64,000 bases of DNA from Streptomyces sp. cg36 (GTDB lineage Bacteria; Actinomycetota; Actinomycetes; Streptomycetales; Streptomycetaceae). The DNA lies in contig NZ_CP163520.1 in NCBI RefSeq assembly GCF_041080675.1, positions 124,001-188,000 on the forward strand, read 5' to 3'. Below the pieces are notes generated by a model, which worked only from the letters and a program-made list of their open reading frames with translations, had not been told where the DNA came from and made no database searches. Positions 15,851 to 22,787 of this stretch are shown in pieces (position 1 is the first letter of the stretch; each line of letters begins with the position of its first letter). The translations under genes and the position numbers were made by a program.

Positions 15851-15886
15851 CAGGGGTGGTCCGTTCCGGCGGACGGGCCACCCCTG
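15851..15886 (+). terminator. Terminator after the bL37-like gene
   Basis: A 14-bp stem (15851-15864 with 15873-15886, one G-T pair, 8-nt loop) lies 10 bp after the stop codon. Confidence 0.8.
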
Positions 15887-15923
15887 ATCAAACCCCCGCC
15901 ACCCCGAATCAGGTGACCTCAAC

Positions 15924-16706
15924 ATGATCGAGCTCTCTCGCCGCCAACTCCCCGGGTACAGCGGCTGGTTCCCCCGCGCGACAGCGGGCCCCACCGCCCT
16001 GGCCGAACACGTTCTCACCGCAACAGGCCGACTCTGGGCGGACCGCGCCGACCGGCCCCGCGCGATCGCCGTCGCCTGCGCGGGCCACGTCCTGCTCCGC
16101 GGCAACCCGGACGCCCTCGACCCCACGGCCCTGACACCCCTCTCCGGCCACTACGTGTTGGCGCCGAGCCGCTTCCTGCCGGTACTCGGCTCCGCCTTCG
16201 ACCGGGTCGTGCCCTGGGAGCGCATGGTGTACGTACAGCGGGAGCAACCGACCGCGCCCCGTCCACCGCGCGGTGTGATCGTGCGCCGCATCACCGCCTC
16301 CGACACCCGCAGGCTGGCCGCACTCGGCGCCGACGCGGCCTGGATCCACGCCAGTTGGGGTGGCCCCGGCGAGCTCGCCGCCTCCGGATGCGCCTGGGGC
16401 GCGTTCGACAAAGGCCGCCTTCTGGCCATCGCCTGCACCTACTTCCGCGGCAGCCGGTACGAGGACATCGCCGTCGTCACAGCCCCCGACCACCGCCGCC
16501 GGCACCTCGCCCTCAGCTGCGTGCTCGCGCTCGGCGCGGACGCCGCCGCACGCGGGCGGACCGCCAGCTGGACCTGCTCCCGGTACAACCGTGCCAGCCG
16601 CCTGCTCGCCTGGCACGCGGGTTTCCGCCTGGAGCGGGAGTACGTGCACTACGCCACCGGCGCAGCGGCTCCCCACGGGGTCACCGGCCTGCGCGTACCC
16701 GTCTGA
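15924..16706 (+). CDS. GNAT-family N-acetyltransferase
   Basis: The 260-residue protein has its GNAT core in the C-terminal half: IAVVTAPDHRRRHLALSCVLALGADAAARGRTASWTCSRYNRASRLLAWHAGFRLE. This gives the acetyl-CoA loop (R/QxxGx-type HRRRHLA), the alpha4 Asn-Ser region and the GF ending. The N-terminal half is a second, degenerate GNAT-like domain, as in FR47-type enzymes. ATG start with AGGTGA upstream. It stands alone after a terminator. Substrate unknown. Confidence 0.75.
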   Translation: MIELSRRQLPGYSGWFPRATAGPTALAEHVLTATGRLWADRADRPRAIAVACAGHVLLRGNPDALDPTALTPLSGHYVLAPSRFLPVLGSAFDRVVPWERMVYVQREQPTAPRPPRGVIVRRITASDTRRLAALGADAAWIHASWGGPGELAASGCAWGAFDKGRLLAIACTYFRGSRYEDIAVVTAPDHRRRHLALSCVLALGADAAARGRTASWTCSRYNRASRLLAWHAGFRLEREYVHYATGAAAPHGVTGLRVPV

Positions 16707-16851
16707 GCGGTTCGGGTGTCGCCGTAGGGCGGCAAGGGACCGAGCGCCCTTGCTGAGGCTTCGCGGTCACGGACGACGATCGGGGCTGCGGCCGGACCCG
16801 GGACGCTGCGGCCCCACCGCTACCGCCGGTGAAGCCGGCTGTCTTGTCCCT

Positions 16852-17223
16852 CTATGAGGTCTGGCGCACGTCCTGATGCGACAGGCCGGGGTGCACGTCG
16901 GCCTGGCGGAGTTCAGCCAGGAGCTGGCTTTGGCCGACGAGGAGTTCGGTGAGGATGCGGCGTGCGGCGCGCAGGAGGTCGGCGACGTCTCCTCCGGCGA
17001 GCGCGTAGCTGACCGTGGCCCCCTCGCGGACCGAAACCACGATGCCGGAGCGGCGCAGGACGGCCAGTTGCTGGGAGAGGCTGGAAGGTTCGATCTCGAT
17101 TTCGTTCAGCAGGTCACGCACGGGCACGGGACCGTTCTGCAGGAGTTCCAGTACGCGGATGCGCACGGGGTGCCCGAGCATGCGGAAGAACTCGGCCTTG
17201 GCCTGGTAGAGGGGTACCTGCAT
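16852..17223 (-). CDS. ArsR-family transcriptional regulator
   Basis: The 123-residue winged-helix protein starts at the ATG at 17223 (AGGAG upstream): MQVPLYQAKAEFFRMLGHPVRIRVLELL, then EPSSLSQQLAVLRRSGIVVSVREGATVSYAL, the ArsR recognition helix and wing. The ELCVC-type metal-site cysteines of ArsR/SmtB are absent; at the equivalent helix it reads PSSLSQQL, so it probably senses something other than a thiol-bound metal. A perfect palindrome at 17370-17387 lies 147 bp upstream and is a likely autoregulatory operator. Confidence 0.85.
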   Translation of the reverse strand: MQVPLYQAKAEFFRMLGHPVRIRVLELLQNGPVPVRDLLNEIEIEPSSLSQQLAVLRRSGIVVSVREGATVSYALAGGDVADLLRAARRILTELLVGQSQLLAELRQADVHPGLSHQDVRQTS

Positions 17224-17369
17224 GGTGAATCGCTCCTGCGTACGTGACTGCCGGGCGCCGCCGCAGCCCCGCTCCCTGTCGCGGACGGTGTCGGACGGTG
17301 TCGGACACACCGATCTTCGCCCTCCCGGCCCCGCATGCCCCGGGAAATAACCAGATTGGGATGTGGCCA

Positions 17370-17387
17370 GTTGAAGAAATCTTCAAC
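17370..17387. promoter_or_regulatory. Palindromic operator candidate upstream of the ArsR gene
   Basis: GTTGAAGA-AA-TCTTCAAC is a perfect 8-bp inverted repeat with a 2-bp centre in an A+T-rich patch. The size and 2-bp centre fit dimeric ArsR-type binding sites. Confidence 0.65.
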
Positions 17388-17423
17388 TCCTGGGCATGCT
17401 GGGGCCGGTAGGGCGGACGGCGT

Positions 17424-17798
17424 CTAGATCTCCAGCCCGGCCTCGATACGCATCAACTGGTGGCGGGCCATGGCCAGATTGGACTTCGCCTTGTCCAGCA
17501 CGAGGTACAGGAAGAGCCCGCTGCCCCCGCGGCCCTTCAGCAGTCGGATGAGGTGGTACTGGGCGCCGAGCGTGATCAGCACGTCCTCGATCCCGTCCTT
17601 GAGTCCGAGGAGCTCCATGGTGCGGACTTTGGCCCGGATCACGTCCGTGTTGCCTGCCGCCGCGACGGCCAGGTCAAGGCCCTTGCTGCCACCCAGCGAC
17701 CCCAGTGCCATACCACTGGTGTAGTCGACCAGGGCCGCTCCGAGAGCGCCCTCGATCGAGGTCATCGTCTCTTTGAGGGAGACCTCCACATTTGCCAT
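17424..17798 (-). CDS. Roadblock/LC7-domain protein
   Basis: The 124-residue protein (MANVEVSLKETMTSIEGALGAALVDYTSGMALGSLGG...) has the Roadblock/LC7 fold pattern: an N-terminal helix, VDYTSGMALG strand, the central helix VIRAKVRTMELLG and the C-terminal strands DVLITLGAQYHLIRLL and GLFLYLVLDKAKSNLA. Such proteins regulate small GTPases (MglB-like) and occur in Streptomyces conservons. No GTPase gene is adjacent here. The ATG at 17798 has AGGAG upstream; longer in-frame starts lack support. Confidence 0.75.
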   Translation of the reverse strand: MANVEVSLKETMTSIEGALGAALVDYTSGMALGSLGGSKGLDLAVAAAGNTDVIRAKVRTMELLGLKDGIEDVLITLGAQYHLIRLLKGRGGSGLFLYLVLDKAKSNLAMARHQLMRIEAGLEI

Positions 17799-17979
17799 AC
17801 CGGTATCCGCTCCTTGCCGTTGGTGCCAGGACGTCGGCCGCCCCAGCCGTGACGAGGACCCTACGGACTGTAGGCGGACCGCAACCGGGAAGTCTGTTAC
17901 TGACCGAGGGAGCGACAAGTCGTTGGACGCTGCGCACGCTATTGAGCGTGCCTTGACCTGACGTGGACCATGCGTGTTT

Positions 17980-18009
17980 CCGGCGGCCCGTGAGACTGCG
18001 GGCCGCCGG
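17980..18009 (-). terminator. Terminator of the decarboxylase gene
   Basis: A perfect 11-bp inverted repeat (17980-17990 and 17999-18009, 8-nt loop) lies 61 bp downstream of the minus-strand decarboxylase stop. Confidence 0.7.
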
Positions 18010-18069
18010 TCGTCGAGGCTGTCGCGGCTCACGCGCTCGCGCTGGCCGTGGCCGACGGTACGGCTGTGG

Positions 18070-19605
18070 TCACTGCTGACGTACCGGCCGGCCACCTTGA
18101 GGGTCGGCGGGGCCCTGGTCGGCGTCGGCGGCGTCGAGGACCTCGCCCATCAACAGGTCCAGGTCTTCCGGGGTGGTGCGGTAATTGCACAGGCAGGCGC
18201 GCAGGACGGTGCGGTCGCGCACGGCGACGGTGGCGAGGTAGGCGCGTCCTGCGGCTTGGACGCGGTGGGCGATCCGGGTGTGGAGTTGGTCCTGGTCCCC
18301 GTGGTCCTGGGCGGTGAGGCGGAAGCAGACGACCGGCCAGGGACCGCCGGACATCAGTTCCAGCCGGGGTTCCGCGGTGATCTTGTGGCGCAGCCGGTCG
18401 GCGAGGGTCAGGTACTGCTCGATCAAGGCAGTGATCCCGTCGTGGCCCAGGTGGTTCAGGGTGGCCCACAGGGCCAGGGCCCGGGTGCCGGGGCGGGTCA
18501 GCTCGATCGTGGCGTGGGAGAGCCAGGGCAGCACGTCCGGTTCACCGGAGGTGAGGTAGGAGGCGCGATGCGCGAAGGCCGTGTGCAGATGCGCCGGGTC
18601 GGGGACGAGCAGGGCGCCGCATCCGACCGGCACGCTGAGGGTCTTGTGGGGGTCGACGGTCAGTGAGTCGACATTCTCGATCCCCCGGTAAAGGGGTGCC
18701 AGGGCCGGGACGGCGGCGCCGAGCCCGCCCCAGGCGCCGTCGGCGTGGTGCCACATCCCGGCGCTCCGGCACAGGTCCGTGACGGGTTCGAGCGGGTCGA
18801 CGGCGCCCGTGGCGGTCGTGCCCAGCGTGGTGACCGTGCAGAACGGCAGCAGACCCGCGTCCAGGTCGTCGGTGACTGCGGCCTGCAGCGCGGCGGGATC
18901 CAGCCGGTCGTACGCGTCGGTGGCGATGGGGCGCAGCCGGTGGGCGGGCAGGCCGATGCAGGCGGCTGCCTTGGCGACGGACATGTGTGCTTGGGCGCTG
19001 TAGTAGAGCGTGAGCCGAGCGTGGTCGCGGTCGTAGGCGGGGCCGTCGCCGCTGCCGCGGCGGGTGAGGAACCAGGTGCGGGCGGTGGCCAGGGCGAGCA
19101 GGTTGGCCATGGAACCACCGCTGGTCAGAACGCCACCGGTGGTGTCGGGCAGGGCGGCCAGGCCGGCGAGCATCCGCACGGTTCCGCGTTCCAGGTCCAT
19201 CAGAGCGTTCTCGCCCATGCCGCAGGTGGCGTTGATGGCACAGGCCAGAAGGTCGCCGATGATCCCCGCGGGGGCGGGCGGCGAGTTGACCCAGGCGAAG
19301 AAGGCGGGGTGGCCGTTCCCGGTCGGGTACGGAGCGATCTCGTCCCGGACGAAGTCCAGTACCCGGCCCAGCTCCTGCCCTCTGCGGCCGAGCGGCGCGT
19401 CGCGCAGCCTCACCCGCCGCCGCACTGGAATCGGGCTGCTCACCGGCCCCCCAGGCAGCTCACTCAGGTATTGGGACACCCACTCCGCCGCGGCGACGAG
19501 TTCGTCGTGCAGCACCTTCGGGTTGGCCCCGGGCGGCGTGGGATCCAGTGGCGGGACGTATTCGCGGCGTTCTGCCGGGGTGTGGCCGGACACGCGGTTA
19601 GCCAT
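18070..19605 (-). CDS. PLP-dependent group II (aromatic-L-amino-acid type) decarboxylase
   Basis: The 511-residue protein belongs to the fold-type I group II decarboxylases (DDC/GAD/tyrosine decarboxylase). Seen are HPAFFAWVNSPPAP, GGVLTSGGSMANLLAL, YYSAQAHMSVAKAA, HHADGAWGGLG (the Asp that pairs with the pyridine N), and VDPHKTLSVPVGCGALL with the PLP-binding lysine. The product would be an amine from an aromatic or related amino acid. The ATG at 19605 has GAGAAGGG upstream. The gene stands alone with its own terminator. Exact substrate cannot be read from the sequence. Confidence 0.88.
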   Translation of the reverse strand: MANRVSGHTPAERREYVPPLDPTPPGANPKVLHDELVAAAEWVSQYLSELPGGPVSSPIPVRRRVRLRDAPLGRRGQELGRVLDFVRDEIAPYPTGNGHPAFFAWVNSPPAPAGIIGDLLACAINATCGMGENALMDLERGTVRMLAGLAALPDTTGGVLTSGGSMANLLALATARTWFLTRRGSGDGPAYDRDHARLTLYYSAQAHMSVAKAAACIGLPAHRLRPIATDAYDRLDPAALQAAVTDDLDAGLLPFCTVTTLGTTATGAVDPLEPVTDLCRSAGMWHHADGAWGGLGAAVPALAPLYRGIENVDSLTVDPHKTLSVPVGCGALLVPDPAHLHTAFAHRASYLTSGEPDVLPWLSHATIELTRPGTRALALWATLNHLGHDGITALIEQYLTLADRLRHKITAEPRLELMSGGPWPVVCFRLTAQDHGDQDQLHTRIAHRVQAAGRAYLATVAVRDRTVLRACLCNYRTTPEDLDLLMGEVLDAADADQGPADPQGGRPVRQQ

Positions 19606-19865
19606 GGTGACGTGGTGAGCCCTTCTCCGATGCACGGCCCTCCAGGTCGGTGGATGCGAGGACCGTGATCGTAACGAGCGGTCGCGCCGACCGACACGCC
19701 CTGCCCCAACGCGGTGATCTGACGGTAGGTCAGCCCGCGGGAGGGAGGACGCCGAGCGCACGGCGGTCCCCCGAAATCATGCCGCCCGGGGCCCCGCCGG
19801 CCGCAATTCGCCGTCGCGCTCGACAACGGGTGGCTAACGTGAGGTGTTGCCGTCAAACATCAGCG

Positions 19866-20399
19866 GTGCCCGAGTCCGTCGAGCCGCACGCAGAAAGAGA
19901 TACGTCCTTGAGGATTCCGCGGATTCGGGCTCTCAGGCATCGGTGGCATGCCCTGATCGTTGCGGTTCTCCTCGTCGCCATGGGCATCGGCGCAGGCATG
20001 ATGGCGCATCAGTGGCAGCAGGCGGAGCTGCTCGACAAGAACGGAGTACGGGTCACGGGCGTCGTCTCCCGCGTCGTGCTACCCACCGGCAAGGGACAGA
20101 TCAGCGGTGAGATCGCGTACACCGTCGCCGGCCACCGCCACACGGTCCGCAAGACACCCCACGGCGGCTACCCCCACCCGAGTCAGGGCGACCGGGTGTG
20201 CCTGGAAGCAGCCCGCGAGCACCCTCGGCTGGTCCGGCTGTGCGGCGACCGATACCCGGACGGTGACGACGAGTTCCCCACTCTCGCCTTGATCACCACA
20301 GCCGCCTCGATCGGGCTGCTCTTCGTCACGGGGCACTGGATCGCCAAACGCCGTGAAATCCGGGGAGCGGCCGAGCCGTCCGCAGATAGGCCGAGCTGA
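19866..20399 (+). CDS. Small membrane protein, DUF3592-like
   Basis: Two hydrophobic segments (HALIVAVLLVAMGIGAGMMAH and TLALITTAASIGLLFVTGHWI) flank an extracytoplasmic domain. That domain contains GVRVTGVVSRVVLPTGKGQISGEIAYTVAGHRHTVRK, then a GDRVCLEAAREHPRLVRL stretch, as in DUF3592 proteins. Function unknown. The GTG at 19866 gives 177 residues; a TTG at 19908 (MRIPRIRALRHRW...) follows a weak AAAGAGA site and is equally possible. Confidence 0.6.
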   Translation: MPESVEPHAERDTSLRIPRIRALRHRWHALIVAVLLVAMGIGAGMMAHQWQQAELLDKNGVRVTGVVSRVVLPTGKGQISGEIAYTVAGHRHTVRKTPHGGYPHPSQGDRVCLEAAREHPRLVRLCGDRYPDGDDEFPTLALITTAASIGLLFVTGHWIAKRREIRGAAEPSADRPS

Positions 20400-20655
20400 C
20401 CACGGACCTACCGTCACACAGGCGCCGTGCAGCCGCGCGACAGAACTGTGAGCCTACCGTCGGAGGAACTGGTCGGCTCCATCGCTAATGACGTCCACGC
20501 CAGCATGCGGAGGCATCGTGATTCACCATGCACATACGCAGAGCCCACCAAGAGCAACCGAGACCTTCCAGGGTTCTCGCCTCCGGCGCGTACCCCGTCA
20601 CAGTTTTGCCGTCCGGTCGACTGCTGAACGTAGCCGGAACTCGTAGGCTGAGACT

Positions 20656-21288
20656 ATGGCCGACCTCAACTCTGCCCGGGCACGGGAGACGTTGACGCGC
20701 ATCGCGAAGGACTACCGTCGGCGGTGGCTGCCGTCGGAAGAGGACGAACGTGCCTGGTACCGCAACCAGCCCTCTCTGGAACACGCAATCCGCTACAGCG
20801 GACGATGCGAGAACGCGTTCGGAACGCAGGAGAGCCACCAGCGCGGCACCAAGTCCCTGTACGCCAAGGTCACCGACGCCTACCTGCAGCCCAACAAGGA
20901 GGCACTTGCCGAGCAGGAAGGATTCGACGACCTGATCACGCTGGTCGATCGTTTGGTCCGTCATGTGCCAGGCATCGGTGAAATGTACGTGTACGACGTC
21001 GCCGACCACCTCGCCGCGTACCTGGGCATGAGCCCTGCCTTCGTCTACCTCCACAGAGGCACGAGGGACGGCACGAAAGCTCTCGGGATCCAGTGCTCCC
21101 CAAGTGACAGGTACTTACCCAAGCGCGCCTTCCCGCAGGGGCTCCAGAGTCTCGAACCCTGGCAGATCGAGGACGTGCTCTGCATCTACAAGGACATCCT
21201 GGGCCGGATCGCCTGCGGGCAGGCCGTGACGCCGGTCAACATTCAGGGCTGCGGCCGACGGGGTCGAAAGACCGCATCAGCCTGTTGA
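20656..21288 (+). CDS. Hypothetical protein with a helix-hairpin-helix-like segment
   Basis: The 210-residue protein is not recognised with certainty. LVRHVPGIGEMYVYDVADHLAAYLGMSPAFVYLHRGTRDGTKALG contains a PGIG hairpin followed by a helix, resembling the HhH region of DNA-glycosylase-like proteins. The N-terminus is charged and helical; three cysteines lie near the end. Codon use fits a real gene. No convincing ribosome-binding site is visible before the ATG, and no partner gene is linked to it. Confidence 0.5.
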   Translation: MADLNSARARETLTRIAKDYRRRWLPSEEDERAWYRNQPSLEHAIRYSGRCENAFGTQESHQRGTKSLYAKVTDAYLQPNKEALAEQEGFDDLITLVDRLVRHVPGIGEMYVYDVADHLAAYLGMSPAFVYLHRGTRDGTKALGIQCSPSDRYLPKRAFPQGLQSLEPWQIEDVLCIYKDILGRIACGQAVTPVNIQGCGRRGRKTASAC

Positions 21289-21662
21289 GCGGCCTCGTCC
21301 CCCGCGATGTGTCACGTGTCCCGGGAGTCCCCAAGTACCTCAGCCATCTGCGGGAACGCGCCGTTCCCGGGTGAACAGCGGGAATGCCTTGGGGACAGGT
21401 GCGTCGCGCACCGTCTTCTCCGGCGCAACGGGGAGAGCGCCGGTCGGTAGCCGCCCCTCGCCCAATCGCCGCGCAGTGGGTGAGTTGAGGCTTCTCGCGC
21501 AGCGTGGGCTCTGGGAGGGGCAGCCTCTCAGGGGTGCGCCGAGGGTTCGCTTCGGGGTGGACCCGGGGTCGGGTCGGGGTGATCACTGATGGCAACGGCG
21601 CACCCCGCCAGCAGAGTTGATCTTGTCGTCAAGAACCGTCAACGCCGCTCGGAGGAACACGG
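21289..21662. other. Intergenic region, nothing recognised
   Basis: No supported ORF, tRNA or strong hairpin. G-rich tracts occur near 21540-21585. It should contain the promoter of the serine hydrolase gene. Confidence 0.3.
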
Positions 21663-22787
21663 ATGCGTATTCGCCGCACCCTCACTGCCCTGACCCTGGC
21701 CGCCGCTGTCACGGTTGTCACTGCCGGGACGATGGCGCCCGCGAGCGCCGTCCAGCCGGATCCCGTACGACGGAAACTGGAGACGCTGCTGCGCTCCGAC
21801 CATGCCCCCGGCGCAGTGGCGAGCGTACGGGACGCCAAGGGGAACTTGCGTACCTACACCGCGGGTGTGGGGGACCTGGACACGCACGCGAAGATGCTCC
21901 GGGACGGTCAGGTGCGGATCGGCAGTGTGACCAAGACGTTCACCGCGGTGGTCGTGCTGCAACTGGTCGGCGAGGGCAGGATCCGCCTCGACGCACCGGT
22001 CGAGACCTACCTGCCGGGCCTCGTCCGCGGGAAGGGGATCGACGGGAACCGCATCACGGTGCGTCAGCTCCTGCAGCACACCAGCGGACTGCCCGACTAC
22101 GAGGTCGACGTCACCGACGACATCCTCCAGCGCCGTTACGTCTCTCCCCGCGACGCCCTTGACATCGCTCTCCGGCACGAAACCGTCTTCGACCCCACGG
22201 AGCAGGGCCACTGGGCCTACAGCAGCACCAACTACCTGGTGGCGGGAATGATCGTGGAGAAGGTCACCGGACGGCCCGTCGCCGAGCAGATCGATCAGCG
22301 CATCCTCCGGCAACTCGGGCTGCGCCACACCTACTTCCCCGCCCCCGGCGAGACGACGATCCGCGAACGCCACTCCCAGGGCTACAGCGTGGAGTCCCCG
22401 GGCGTACCCCGCGACGTCACCGAGATCGACCCGTCCGCGTCCTGGGCGGGAGGAGCGATGGTCTCCACCCCCGCCGACCTCAACCGCTTCTTCTCCACGC
22501 TGCTCAAGGAGAAGGACCACGTCCTCCTCAAGGAAGAGCAGATCACGCAGATGCGTACCACCGTCCCCGTGCAGAAGGGCTACGCGATGGGACTGGGTGT
22601 CATGAGGGTCCAGTTGTCGGACACGTGCGTCGCCTGGGGCCACAGCGGCGCCATCCCCGGCTACGGCACCTGGTCCGGAGCCACCGACGACGGCCGCTCC
22701 ACCAGCGTCACGATGAACCTGGAGCCCAAGACCGGCCAAGCCGTCGAACACCTCGAAGACGCCATGAGCGCGGGCCTGTGCCACTGA
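21663..22787 (+). CDS. Secreted serine hydrolase (beta-lactamase class C / D-Ala-D-Ala carboxypeptidase family)
   Basis: The 374-residue protein has a Sec signal peptide (cut after ASAV, about residue 30). The three penicillin-recognising motifs are SVTK (SxxK, near residue 88), YSSTNY (YxN) and HSGAIPGY (HxG). It is likely a DD-peptidase, esterase or beta-lactamase-like enzyme acting outside the cell. GGAGGA ribosome-binding site before the ATG. Its last 127 bp overlap, tail to tail, the reading frame of the LAL regulator on the other strand. Confidence 0.88.
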   Translation: MRIRRTLTALTLAAAVTVVTAGTMAPASAVQPDPVRRKLETLLRSDHAPGAVASVRDAKGNLRTYTAGVGDLDTHAKMLRDGQVRIGSVTKTFTAVVVLQLVGEGRIRLDAPVETYLPGLVRGKGIDGNRITVRQLLQHTSGLPDYEVDVTDDILQRRYVSPRDALDIALRHETVFDPTEQGHWAYSSTNYLVAGMIVEKVTGRPVAEQIDQRILRQLGLRHTYFPAPGETTIRERHSQGYSVESPGVPRDVTEIDPSASWAGGAMVSTPADLNRFFSTLLKEKDHVLLKEEQITQMRTTVPVQKGYAMGLGVMRVQLSDTCVAWGHSGAIPGYGTWSGATDDGRSTSVTMNLEPKTGQAVEHLEDAMSAGLCH

